This document shows, piece after piece, positions 12,308-24,227 of a stretch of 64,000 bases of DNA (position 1 is the first letter of the stretch; the number at the start of each line of letters is the position of its first letter). Below the pieces are notes generated by a model. It was given only the letters and a program-made list of their open reading frames with translations. It made no database searches and was not told where the DNA came from. The DNA comes from Anthostomella pinea (taxonomy: Eukaryota; Ascomycota; Sordariomycetes; Xylariales; Xylariaceae): contig CAUWAG010000020.1 of the NCBI GenBank assembly GCA_963556695.1, positions 3,038,001 through 3,102,000 of the forward strand, read 5' to 3'. A program made the translations under genes and the position numbers.

Positions 12308-14658
12308 TCGTATAGCTACCGGATCCAAACACACTTCGACTTACCACTCGCATCTTCCGAAACGATTGCGCCTCCAACGGGCGCGACACAAGCATCGAGC
12401 TGGGGATACCGGACATGACAGGATGTCCGATTCCTAATTACAACGGATGGTTTTTCATTTTTTGGTACGGCGTTGTTGGAATATCCTGGGTTCTTCCGGA
12501 CCAATTCTCGATACCACGGGTGGCAAGCATATGAGAACATCCCTTTCAATTTTGCATTCTAGGAGACGGCTTGGGAAGCCACTGAGCAATCGGGAGAAGG
12601 GAAGGCTCCATGTATGAACGTCCGTGGATGAGGTCAAGATGTCATACCATCCCGCTTGCAGGCAAACACTTGTTGGTTGTGCCCCAGCAGGTAGCATGAA
12701 AAGTTGAGTACCTCGTGAGCATGTCATTTAGATGTACATGACTTTTTGAAGTTTGGCTTTAGATACCAACGTCCGCCCTGCAATGATGGGGCGGATGGCA
12801 TACGAAATCAAGAAGCCATGTCTGATGATTACAATTTGATACCCGATGATTCATGTGATCACTGTGCTGCTGTGTTCACTGATCGCTTCCCGAAGCCTGT
12901 GGCTTTTAGTCAATCTTGCGATGAACCTTGTATCACTTGAAGACATAGGTGGTGCGCGGTGATTGTCACCCTACGATACTCACTAGGCCGAAGCTGATGC
13001 CCGATAGAGCGCGCGTCTACAAGGCGATGAGCACGCATACCATCCGACCTCTCGACCATCAAGATCTACATCCCAAGAACAGGTTTCATATGCATGTTGG
13101 TCCTGTCGGGACTGGCCAGGCTCCCTCTGGCCAGAGACCCTGATGATCTTCTACCGAACTGTTCGCCCACCCTGTATTGGGCTCGAGCCTTTGTGCGCCA
13201 GATCTCCATGCCGGTGTCTTACCGTACACACCTGGATGCCAAGTAACTGTACAGCGGCGGACGCAGGGTCAGCAGACAGACAGGCTGACAGGATACCAGT
13301 GCTACTCCGACTGGGTGTATGATAGATCGTCGTTGGGTGCTTGCTGCAATGCATGGCCCTTCTCGCCCTTCGGCGTCGTAAATTTAGGTGGACTGGCTGA
13401 CCCTTCAGGGCCAGCCAGCCCATCAGCCCTTGCGTGAATCCTTCCTTCCAAGCCAGGCACTCCGACAAATCCGAATCCAGGCGTGGCCGGCAGGGATCGG
13501 AATCCTATGGACCTTTTTTTCTCTGCGATAAGCTCTTGGCTTCCTCCTTCGCTTCCACTTCCCATGTTTTCTTCCCCATCCGACCGAACCGCCGCGCCCT
13601 GCGCGTCTGCGTCTGCAGCGTTCTGCTTCCTTCGCCGACAAACTTCGCGTGGGATGGGATCCTGGACATGAATCAAGTCCCTGCGGGAAAACTTCAAACA
13701 TAGGATTCCCACCACGTGGGAACAAATATCATATGATCCTACCTACTACTGTACAGTACCTTACCTTATATTCCGGGGTCCGTTGCCGTCGGGCCCGAAC
13801 TCCAGGTCTCTATTTTAAAGGAGGAGCCGCGCTCCGCGCCGGCGTGAGTCGCGACAGTGGGTAAAGAGGGCGAGACGAGCCCACCGTACATTCTGGAACC
13901 CGAGCCAGCGCGAAACCCGTTTGAACGCGAACGCGAACGCGATGCGCGAGTGTCGCCTACTTTTGGGAACATGAGTTATCGGCCTGATAATGTGTGATAA
14001 AGGGCGCGATGCTCGGGCAGCTCGGATAATCACTGACCTCCCCATCGGGTTCCCGACGTCACATTGCGTCGTGGATGGGGATACTGGACATACCTGATCC
14101 CCATCGCCAGACTTTATCTTCGTATATCCACTCCTTCCTCCTGGGACTTTTCATGAATCTTCCTCCGCCGTCTCTCTTGTTCCTTCGGAGGGCTGGGTGG
14201 GCTGTGGGGGTTGAAGTGGACTTCAACGGGTAAGGGTTCGTGCCGTCTGGCCGTGTAGCTCTATTATTAAACTTAATTGATGCGGCCCCACTGTCACGCG
14301 GCGTTGGGACTTGGAATCCTTCTGCCCGGCTTAATAATGTTGCTCTTTTGTATCTCATGATGTATCTATGTATCTTTCGTGGAACAGTAGGGATGGTCGG
14401 GATGGGTTGCGTGCCTGGCGATCTGTCGATCTGTCGACTTGGCTTTCTGGGAGCAGTTAGCAGCGCATCGCGAACCGCAGGGCTTGCTCCTACTGTATGA
14501 TTCGCGCGTTAAGACGCCAGCAGGGTCCGCGATGTCTGTTGTAAAAAAGAGACATGTTATCTGGTGGGCGCGTTCACATGAGATATGTGCTGTTGCAAGT
14601 GTGTTGATGTATACGTCAATACATTATCCCTTTCCGAGTACCTCACTTCCCCTGTTAT
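12308..14658. other. Intergenic region, zinc-finger gene to acetate kinase 3' end
   Basis: The two flanking genes converge here. Only short unrecognised frames are seen; a 137-codon minus-strand frame at 13302-13715 has no family features. Nothing else is supportable. Confidence 0.45.
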
Positions 14659-16010
14659 CTATCCCCAGAGCTCCCCATCCTCCGCGCACCCCCGAGCCAT
14701 CTCAAACTGCTCGTCCGTCTGGCACACCAGCGTGCGGTGCCGCGCGCCCTCCTTCCCCACATCCTGCACCACGCCCTCGACGGCCCGGGCGTTCGCCTCC
14801 TCGTCCACCGCGAACCCGAGACACGCCGCCTGCGCGACGACGCTCGCCCGCAACCGGTCGCTCTTCTCGCCGATGCCGCCCGCGAAGACCAGCGCGTCGA
14901 CGCGCCCCTGCAGCGCCACGTAGTAGGACCCCACGAACCCGCAGATGCGGTCCACGAACAGGTCGAAGGCCAGCTTGTGCCGCGGGTCCGCGGACGACGA
15001 CGACGCGATGGTGCCGAAGTTGGTCGTGCCCGTCAGCGCCGCCCACCCGCTGCGCTTGTTGAGGATCTCCTCGGCCTGCGAGATGTGCAGGTCCTTGGTC
15101 GAGGCCGGCGAGAGCTTGCCCACGTCGCTGGCGTAGTGGAAGACGAGGCTTTTGTTTGTTTGGTTCTCTTAGCTCGTTTGTTTTAAAAGGGGCAGGGAGA
15201 GTCTGGGGGTTAAGGTATAATAAAAATAGGGGGTTTGGAGGCGTACCTGGGGTCTACGCTGCCGCTCCGCGTCGCGCCCGGCAGTCCGGCGAGCGGCGTC
15301 AGGCCCATGCTCGTGTCGTAGCTCTTCCCGTTCTTGATGGCACAGGCGCTGGCCCCGCTGCCGAGATGCAGCGCGATGATGTTGAGGTCGGCCGGGTCCT
15401 TCTTGAGGAACTCGGCAACGGACCTGGTGATGAAGGCGTAGCTGATCCCGTGAAAGCCGTACTTTCGCAGCTGGTTCTTCTTCGCGATCTCCGGGTTGAT
15501 GGGGTAGGTATAGATGTGCTCCGGGATCGTGGAGTGGAACTGCGAGTCGAAGCAGGCCACGTTGGTTGCGCCCGGAAGCTCATCCACACATGACTTGACG
15601 ATCTGCAGGGCGCTGGCGTTGTGTAAGGGGGCCAGATCGGTCAGCTTCTCCAGGTGGTGGTAGGTATCCCGTGTGATGATCTTTGAGGTCGTATAGTCTC
15701 CGCCATGGACAATTCGGTGACACGCGATGGCGATGTCGCTCTTCTGGCCTATTTCCGGCAACTCCGGGTCCTCCGTCAAGGTCTTGAGCAGGACCTTGAA
15801 TGCATCGTCCTGGTTCTCGACCTTCTCGCCCACGTCATTGCCTTTGGCCGCTTCGGCGCCGTGGCGGGAATAGGTGAGTTGTGCCGGCGGCGCCGTGAGA
15901 CCGCTTAGCTGGGCCTCGGCGATCTGCTTCGGGGCCTGGTTCTGCTCGGCGGAGTACACGGATATCTTGACGGAGCTCGAGCCGGCGTTGATCGACAGGA
16001 TGATCTTCAT
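14659..16010 (-). CDS. ackA: Acetate kinase
   Basis: Interconverts acetate + ATP and acetyl phosphate + ADP. Two exons: 16010-15247 and 15148-14659, with one 98-nt intron (donor GTACGC, acceptor AAAAG). Splicing rebuilds SGSVDPSLVFHYASDVGKL across the junction and gives 417 residues, normal for the family. Seen in order: the N-terminal phosphate motif KIILSINAGSSSVKI, ACHRIVHGGDYTTS, the catalytic-Asp region VACFDSQFHSTIPE, YGFHGISYAF, HLGSGASACAIKNGKSYDTS, GLPGATRSGS, ALTGTTNFG, and VFAGGIGEKSDRLRA near the C-terminus. The start is set at the Met of MKIILS; an upstream in-frame Met at 16052 lacks homology. In fungi acetate kinase is normally paired metabolically with xylulose-5-phosphate/fructose-6-phosphate phosphoketolase, but no phosphoketolase lies in this window. 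Catalytic regions look intact. Confidence 0.96.
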
Positions 16011-18134
16011 TGTTGCTCCTCCTGATTGATGACGGCTAGTTTTCGAGTTCAACGGGTTGCTGATGCTTTGATAATACTGCTAGATAATAATGCTGCGTGA
16101 GCTGGACTTATCAATCGACCATTCCCCTTCGTCCTCTAATCAAGGCCAGCGCATTCCGGTGTTGGTCTCCAAGTGTCGTATTGTATGCTGGTCGCTGAGA
16201 AAGCAGTCTCATCGGGAACCCCACCGCAGCTTGTGGCATGATCGTGTGATGACGTCGATGGCCTGACTAGCTATTAGCCTTGGTTGACAGCGGGAACACA
16301 CATTCATACTCCCCCATGTATCCTCGTAGTCGACAGTATGCCCAGCCTCAATCGCTGTCAACTGGGTCTCACAACTATAGCTATGTTTTGCTCGCGACTT
16401 TTGTTTCAATCTGCTGGTGACATGCGTCCATGTGGCAACCTCTATCTACCTTCGACCCCAAACCACCACAGCCACAGGCAGAGGTATGTCAGCCGCCGCC
16501 ACTACGAATTCAAGTCTATTTTGAAGGCGGGTCCCTTTATACATTTCTGGCCCTAGATATCATGCCAGTCTAGTAGGACCGCACCAAACCGGGGCAGCTA
16601 TCTCTCCGGGCTCCCCGGTGTAAGCCACACGGCAGTATCAAAGCTCTTGGGTAGGCTGGCCGGACTATAGTCTGACGCATTCAGGGGCGCAGATTTGGAA
16701 GGGACTTGATAGAAACTCAGATAACCTGGATTCCAGGTTACGTCGTTTAGACTTTTACTTGCAGCAAGAACGAATTCTTCTCCGCTCAAGTGACCCTGTC
16801 TTCCGAGGAGAAACTCCTGATCAAAGCCCCATGATCAGTGTTTGGAGGAGGGTACTTTTGATCCTCTATCCTAGTATTCCTGTCCGCTCTGGGTAGTAGG
16901 TCTCGGAACGTGGGGGACGGTCTTTGGCATGAGTTCTCCCACATCAATGGCCTAGTCTCTGGCTAAGAGTCGAGAAGTTCATGGAAGGGTGAAATCATTA
17001 GATGAATAGGGTTCGCGTACGTCCTTGGATAAAACGAGTACCTAGATAAGGGCTTATCAGCTTGGTGATCGTTTAGCAGAAAACCCCCCTATTCCACTCG
17101 AGGGGGGGGTCGTGCAGTCTAGTCAAGATAATCATGAGAACTCTGCGGCCTTACGCATAAGTACTTCGCCAATGGTCGCTTCAGTATCGTGCTAAAGGCA
17201 GCGGCGAAGCCAGAGCGGTGAGAACCCATTCACTGAGGCTGGTACTGATACGTTCATCCCTTAGGTTTGGGCTGCCTCATGTTGTACGAACACTCAACTA
17301 AGGTGGGATTGCACATAAATCTCCTGCTCCATGTCAACAATACCTCCGCGCTTCATTCCCAAAGCAGCGTCAGTCCTGAAACAAAATTATAAGCGAGGGT
17401 TGAGCTTTCAACCCCTTCGACCACAGGGAAAGAGCTATCCCCAAGTCCACATACTCAAACAAAAGGGAGAGCCCCGTCCTGAAGCCCGGCTGTGAATACG
17501 GCTATGAACCATTCCGCTCTCTGCACGATGTCGGACTGATTGTTCGAGGGAAGGGGGCGGGGGGTGTTTACTCTGCAACAAGACAATCTGCACCGAGTTA
17601 CAAAACTGCGCGTCTGACTATGTATTTATTTCCATGGATCGTAAAGGTTCTGTCGGTCCCGATGGACATGGCCAAAACATTGTTGATAGTACCGCCACCC
17701 AGGTTGGTTTCGCAAATGCCCCAACTCATCCAGCGAAGTCCAAGTCTCCGACTCCTGTATCCTTTTCATTAAGTAGAACAGTTTCGAGAGCCTCTCCATC
17801 GATACTAATACTCGAGCAAGCTGACATTTGCCGCTTTGGAAAGAACTTACTCGTGTCTCAGGCGAACCCCGAGGACGATCTCAATGCTAGGAATAGAGGG
17901 GGGTTATATTTCTCTAGCCTGCCGATAGCCCCTGCACTGGGAGCTCCCAGTTCATTTTACGTGTCGGGATCGGGCAAGAAGCCACAGAGAGGTCCCAACG
18001 CAAAATGCCTCGCAAGAAACGTAGATATCAATCCATCACTGACATCCGGCAGGGGGCTTATAACCGACATGAGCAGCCTCGTCCACCACGTCTCACCACC
18101 TCGTACCGGGTCAAGAAGCCCGAGAGCGTCACAG
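16011..18134. other. Intergenic region upstream of acetate kinase
   Basis: Contains the acetate kinase promoter side and otherwise no recognisable gene. A 199-codon plus-strand frame (17634-18233) has no domain, no spliced extension and irregular composition, so I do not call it. Confidence 0.4.
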
Positions 18135-18476
18135 TCAGTTCGGCACGAGGCCGCTCTTTCTCTCGAACCTGGTGAACACTCCCATGATATCTTCGGTGCT
18201 GGGCGCTGGAGTCTCCAGGAGAAAATCTGTTAATTCGTTCACAAACTGACAGACGCCTTCAACATGAGCATTTCGCCAAGGCGGGGGTTGATCGTTGCCT
18301 GCGCGAATGTATGAGCCTGCGTTCTGCTTCATCATATGACAAGGCAGCGTCCGGAAAACATATACCTTGGATGCGAAGTTTCCCAACAGCACGATCTTGC
18401 CTCGAATGTTCCATGGGCCTTCGAGTACACCCTCCTCCATTGGGAACATGGCGGCCTTGACATTTCTGTTCCACAA
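18135..18476 (-). pseudogene. Relic of an FAD-dependent monooxygenase C-terminal part
   Basis: A 113-codon frame carries scattered features of fungal FAD-binding (PHBH-type) monooxygenases: FPMEEGVLEGPW followed by GKIVLLGNFASKV (family pattern near the second FAD motif: PLEEGV...GRIVLVGDSAHKM), then VNELTDFLLETPAPSTEDIMG and FTRFERKSG, like the helices after the GQGAN segment. The expected GD is GN, the GQGAN motif is not recognisable, and no N-terminal Rossmann GxGxxG region is found upstream on this strand. A possible 49-nt intron (GTATAT...GCAG) lies after NFASK. I read it as a decayed fragment; a divergent functional gene is less likely. The assignment rests on motif resemblance only. 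Confidence 0.35.
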
Positions 18477-20007
18477 ATCGCGAAGAATGTACCCAGCGCC
18501 GAGGCTATTCCATTGTTGCTTTCTTATCGTTCTCGGAATACTTCGGGCATTTTGGCGTATGGGAAGGCCTCTTATATTTCACGAATAGGTGAAGCAGAAA
18601 CTCTCGAGGCGCCCCTGTCATATGCGATATTCACTGTAACCTTGGGCATGTGAGGTCTCAATGTGTTTTTGTTGAGGTTCTTTGATGTGGTAAATATGGT
18701 CTGTAGTTCGCTGTAAACACTTTCAGTCACCTACCAGCAAAGAGACGTACTCTATTACCGCTTCCAGCTGCGTGGTAAACACGTCGTGTCAGGTTTGGAA
18801 CCCTTATGGGATTTCTGTCAGTGACCTCCTCGGACATTAACCGCCGCACGGTGCTTTAGACACCATCTGCTCCAACGAGTATACTTGTCAAGTCGCGCGG
18901 TCAGTAAGCACTCGGATACATGGCGACGAAGCTCTGTAAGGTTCCATGTCACGGATCACGATAGCAGCAGTACGCCACTCTATGTATAGCCGCGGTCTTA
19001 TTGGTACCGGTACGTACCGGTCATATCGTCCCTAAAGTTGAAGCAGTGCAGAGGGACGATAGTTCTTCTGGTCTTCGCTCCAGGTAGGTATGCTTAAGCC
19101 TGAAAACATTCTCTTTCACATCACAGTAGCTTGAGCTGATGCGGGTTTGAATAAGAGCCATAATCGCTGTATCGCGCCACTGCGATTTCAAAGTCTCGAC
19201 TATTCAACTGAGGATGCCGACATAACATGTGAGATCAACATCAGGGAGGAGCCCAGACCACTGGACAGCTGCTAACCTGCAATCCAACTCAGACGATAGT
19301 GCTCCAGCTCTCTACCGGCAACGCGTGGAGTATAGCTTGGGAATGATCGCAGGTTCCCTGGGCTCTCTCCAGCCCCTATTTAGGAACGTCATTCTACTTG
19401 CGTATAAGGAATAGTCGAACTATAAACCCCGACTTCTTTCCATCGTACCGGTTAGAATACGCCAGCAAATACCAGCGCGCCAGCCGTAAGGGTGTTGGGA
19501 TTCGTGTGCAGGGTGACGGCGTGCTGGACACAGTGCTGACTACGCGCCAGTTCGATGGCGGAGACTCTAATGGTCAGTCAACCAGGGGCTCAGGAAGCAC
19601 ATCAACTTGTATAATTAGAGCCCTGTTCAGGTACAACAAGACGGCTTTTTCTGAGTACATTGATAAGTAGCGGCTTATAAAGACGGACTTGACAATATAA
19701 TTGAAGACTCATTTCTAGCTGCACCCGGCCATAAGTGTCAGGGCAAGTCCCAGCCGTGCCTTCCCATTTTAGGGCACCAGCCACCTCTACGAGCCACGGC
19801 CCGCCAGCCACCAAGACCCACATTACATGCAGCTTCAAGTTTCTCAAGCCTGCGCGAACCTTTCTGCAGTAACAAACATCTCGCGATACTGCCACACAAC
19901 CAACTGTCCGACGAAGCTGCGTTGCGACAAGCTGCTCAGTCATCCCGGCCGGTCTACCCAGGATATACTTGCCCGACTTGCGGCCTACACACCAACGTCA
20001 TCTCAAG
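18477..20007. other. Intergenic region before CLF1
   Basis: No recognisable gene. The last 200-300 bases are probably the CLF1 promoter and leader. Confidence 0.45.
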
Positions 20008-22163
20008 ATGGAGTCCTCACGCGGCCCGCCGAGGGTCAAGAACAAGGCCGCTGCGCCTGTTCAGATTTCCGCCGAACAGCTGCTTCGAGAAGCTGTCGAC
20101 CGCCAGGAGACGTCCCTGCAAGCCCCCACCCAGCGTTTCGCCGACCTCGAGGAGCTCCATGAGTTCCAGGGTAGGAAGCGCAAGGGGTTCGAGGACTATG
20201 TCAGGCGGAACAGGATTAACATGAACAACTGGACGCGATAGTCAGTAGCACCCCAGAATCCTAGCCATGCGCTCGTTACCCCGTAGCCAAGGCGGCCTGC
20301 CTCTATCTATCGCGCGTGTGCGCTCTCATAATGTATCTCAACTAACCCGTATACTATAGTGCCGCATGGGAACTTGAGCAGAAGGAATACAAGCGCGCGC
20401 GCTCCATTTTCGAGCGAGCTCTCGATGTCGACCCGACTTCCGTGATATTATGGATTCGATATATCGAGGCTGAGATGAAGGAGAGGAACATCAATCATGC
20501 CAGAAACCTACTCGATCGCGCCGTTACAATTCTTCCCAGAGTCGACAAGCTATGGTATAAATATGTCTACATGGAGGAGATGTTGGGCAACATCCCGGGA
20601 ACGAGGCAGGTTTTTGAGCGATGGATGTCGTGGGAACCCGACGAGGCGGCGTGGAGTGCCTACATCAAGTTGGAAAAGAGATATGGCGAGATACAACGAG
20701 CCCGCGAGATTTTTGAACGCTTCACCATTGTGCACCCGGAACCACGCAATTGGATCAAGTGGGCCAAGTTCGAGGAAGAGTTCGGGACCAGCGACCTTGT
20801 CAGAGAAGTTTTTGGCGCCGCGGTGGAGGCTCTCGGCGACGAATTCGTGGACGAGAGACTCTTCGTTGCGTACGCGCGATTCGAGGCCAAGTTGAAGGAG
20901 CTGGAGCGAGCGCGCGCAATATACAAATATGCTCTCGACCGGCTACCACGGTCTAAGTCGATGGGTTTACACAAGGCGTACACCACTTTCGAGAAGCAGT
21001 TCGGCGACAGAGAAGGCGTCGAAGACGTTATCCTGTCCAAAAGGAGGCGGCACTACGAGGACCAGATCAAGGAGAACCCCAAGAACTACGATATATGGTT
21101 CGATTACGCCCGCCTTGAAGAGACGTTAGGCGACCTAGACCGAGTGAGGGATGTATACGAGCGAGCCGTGGCGCAGATTCCCCCAACACAGGAGAAGCGG
21201 CATTGGCGGCGATACATCTACTTGTGGGTTTTCTACGCGATTTGGGAAGAGATGGAGGCGAAAGACATCGACCGAGCTCGCCAGATATACAAACTGTGTT
21301 TGGACCTAATACCCCACAAGAAGTTCACTTTTGCGAAGGTCTGGCTGATGAAGGCACAATTCGAACTTCGTCAAGGCGAGTTGACAGCTGCGCGGAAGTC
21401 ACTTGGGCAAGCCATTGGCATGTGCCCGAAAGACAAGTTATTCAAGGGCTACATCGAGCTTGAACTGAAGCTTTTCGAGTTTCTGCGTTGCCGGACACTC
21501 TACGAGAAGCACATTGAATGGAATCCGGCCAACTGCCAGACGTGGATCAAGTTCGCAGAGTTGGAGCGGGGGTTGGACGACCTGGAACGGACGAGAGCGA
21601 TATTCGAGCTCGCAATCAACCAGGCGGCTCTGGATATGCCCGAGCTGCTATGGAAAGCGTACATCGATTTCGAGGAAGAGGAGGGCGAGTACGACAGGAC
21701 TCGAGAGCTGTACGAAAGGCTGCTTGAGAAGACGGATCACGTCAAGGTGTGGATCAGCTACGCGCACTTCGAAATCAACATCCCCGACGAGGACGAAGAG
21801 GAGGCAGAAGACGGGGCGGAGGAGCGGTCAGTCAGCGAAGAGGCCAAGGCAAGAGCGCGCAAGGTGTTCGACCGGGCCTACAAGAGCATGAAAGAGAAGG
21901 AACTCAAAGACGAGAGAGTCTCGCTCCTCAACGCCTGGCTGTCGTTCGAGCGAGCGCACGGGTCTGCGGAAGACATCGACAAGGTGCAGAAGCAGATGCC
22001 GCGCAAGACGAAGCGCAGGCGCAGACTCGAGGACGACACTTTCGAGGAGTACATCGACTACATCTTCCCGGCAGACGACGAGCAGAAGATGGAGATGTCG
22101 AAGATGCTCGCGATGGCATCGGCTTGGAAACAAGGTGGTGGAGGCCTTACTGGATCTAGCTGA
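20008..22163 (+). CDS. clf1: Pre-mRNA-splicing factor Clf1/Syf3 (HAT-repeat scaffold)
   Basis: Clf1 (crooked neck) is a NineTeen-complex scaffold needed for spliceosome activation. Two exons, 20008-20240 and 20360-22163, are split by a 119-nt intron with a GTCAGT donor, a ctaac branch near 20340 and a TATAG acceptor. Splicing rebuilds [20 protein letters not shown]. The product is 678 residues, as in other Sordariomycetes. The start is the Met of [14 protein letters not shown], which matches the conserved family N-terminus; the upstream in-frame Met at 19969 lacks it. Tandem HAT (half-a-TPR) repeats fill most of the protein, each with the W-x-x-Y/F ... E ... A-R pattern (for example [44 protein letters not shown]). 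An acidic insert ([13 protein letters not shown]) lies in a late repeat, then a basic stretch ([13 protein letters not shown]) and a Gly-rich end. No damage is visible. Confidence 0.97.
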
Positions 22164-24227
22164 TTACCTCTTCAAGCGTGGCAATGGGAAAGCTCTAGAG
22201 GTGTACGTCGTGTACAGTAGATGAAATGAACAATAAGAGCAATGCGAACTGCGTCCCAGTCAACCGATCTGTCCTTTGTCATTCACATTTTATGCACGTG
22301 ACCCCGGGAGATTCTCTAGACAAACCTCCAAGACTGAACGGGGAACCGACGTCAGTGCAGCTCGGGCCTTCACCCACCTTTTGGAGACGGGCTGGTGACG
22401 TTGATCAAACACCGTCTCTTCGACTATCAAAACCCAGTCTCTAGGATATGGGCATTGACTGGTGCTATTCAAAGTTCACATGCGCTCACAGCATCGTTTC
22501 CTACCTACATGGGGCTTGAGCCTAACCACCACCACCGCCACCGCCAGCCCAGCGAACCACTCAAGAAAGCCGTCTCACGCCACAAGCGAGGGGACAGGAC
22601 ACCACATTGCACAAACACGCGGGTCTGCTACACAGTAGTAACAACAACTAACTTACCGAGGTACTACTCAATGCCCACCGAAGCGTGGGCATTGAGATTT
22701 GAGACGCGGATTGAGGCATGATGCCCTAAATATAGTAGAAATTCCCCCTAAGTTCCCGCAGGAGCCGGATTCATCTCCTTCAGCCAGCCCAATCCAAATC
22801 CCAAGCCGATTCCAATCCCAAGTCCAAGTCCGAGTCCAAGCCCATCAGCCATTCGAGAGTGAGCAGGAGAAAGTTACTGGAGCAAGTGAGTGCGGGCGTG
22901 AGTGCGTGAGTTTAGAGTGAGCGTCCTGGCGGTCAGCAAAAGCACGATGACATCATGAGCTCGGTACTGGATGCAGTTGGAAGTTGGAACGTGGACATGG
23001 GAAAGTCCGTGATACGGACTGCCGAGGTGGTCCTTAAAGCCCGCAGCGGGGAATTTGGGCTCACGGTCTAGCACGGTATCCTCCTATCTGATATAATGCC
23101 CGCAAACTGACAAGACCGTCCAACCACCAACCATCTACCCAACGAGGGGGAGCCGAAATCCTATGTCGCGTGATCAAATACATAGTGAAACGTTGGGCAG
23201 AGTGTCAAGAATTCGATGGCGAGTATGATGGGATTGAGAGATGTGGCATTTCAGCGCGGGAAAAGATCAGCGGTACATAAAGAAAACGTCAAAAAGTCGT
23301 GGCTTCGTTTGGACCAATCCCCTGGCCCGAAATTAAAAAAGGAAAATCGTAAGCCGCCACCCCGTTCATGCATGAAACATCGTCCCCTTACACCGCCTGA
23401 TCATCCAACGAAGGAAAGCAACCTCCGTTGGTCGTAGCCAACCGAAGACCGTCCACAGTTCCAACCCAGCCCACGAACCCTTTGATTATTTCCATCCCAT
23501 GTCCAATTTGTAGGGCCCTAAAATCGTCGCGCTGATCCTGCCTGCTCTTTGCCCCTCCGGATCCCTGCAGATGCATCCGTCCACCCCCGTCAAGCCCGTC
23601 GGAGGAGAAAGGACAGCAGCCCAAGCCACGGCATCTTCGGGACTGAGACAGGGGCCCCGGGAATGTTGCCATTTGTCTCGTGGCACGTGGAGCCTCGATA
23701 GTTCCTGGTAGCGAATGGCGTCGTCGTGCCATTCGCGATAGCTGCACTCGATGCTCAGCAGCTCTTTGCTTCTTTGGTGACACGAGACAGACATTGTGTG
23801 GCGCAATCCCCGGTGATGCATTTATCCACTAGTCGTGGCGGCGGCGGCGACGCCCATCTGTCACAAACACAACGGTATCAGTGAGGGGCTCTTCGTTATT
23901 CAAAATCATAAAATTGTGCTGTATGCAAAGCTCGAAAGAAATGTAGGGGTGGTGAATTCGCGTGTCTATCTGGAATGACAGGCGGGGCAAGTTCAGCAGA
24001 GGCACAAGGCAGATAGGCGTCGATCCATTTCATAACACCTCTCCCACATATCCCATTGTCTGCAGCCCAGAAGAATATTTCGTCATGATATGTCGTTGCG
24101 TCGTAAAAGAAGATTATATCGTCTTGTAGCGAGCGTCCTGAGCGCCCGACGAATGGATGGGACAGCTGGTGTTGGGGTCCCGCTGGTGCTCTTCAAGCCG
24201 GCAGGAAGACATGAAATACAGGAAACC
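22164..24227. other. Intergenic region, CLF1 to DUF3824 gene
   Basis: The two neighbouring genes converge. Near 22790-22850 there is a short degenerate repeat of CCAAGTCC/CCAATCCC-type units. No coding region is recognised. Confidence 0.45.

Noticed and set aside
17634..18233. 199-codon plus-strand open frame.
   Set aside because: No motif, irregular composition, overlaps the monooxygenase relic on the other strand, and no convincing splice continuation.
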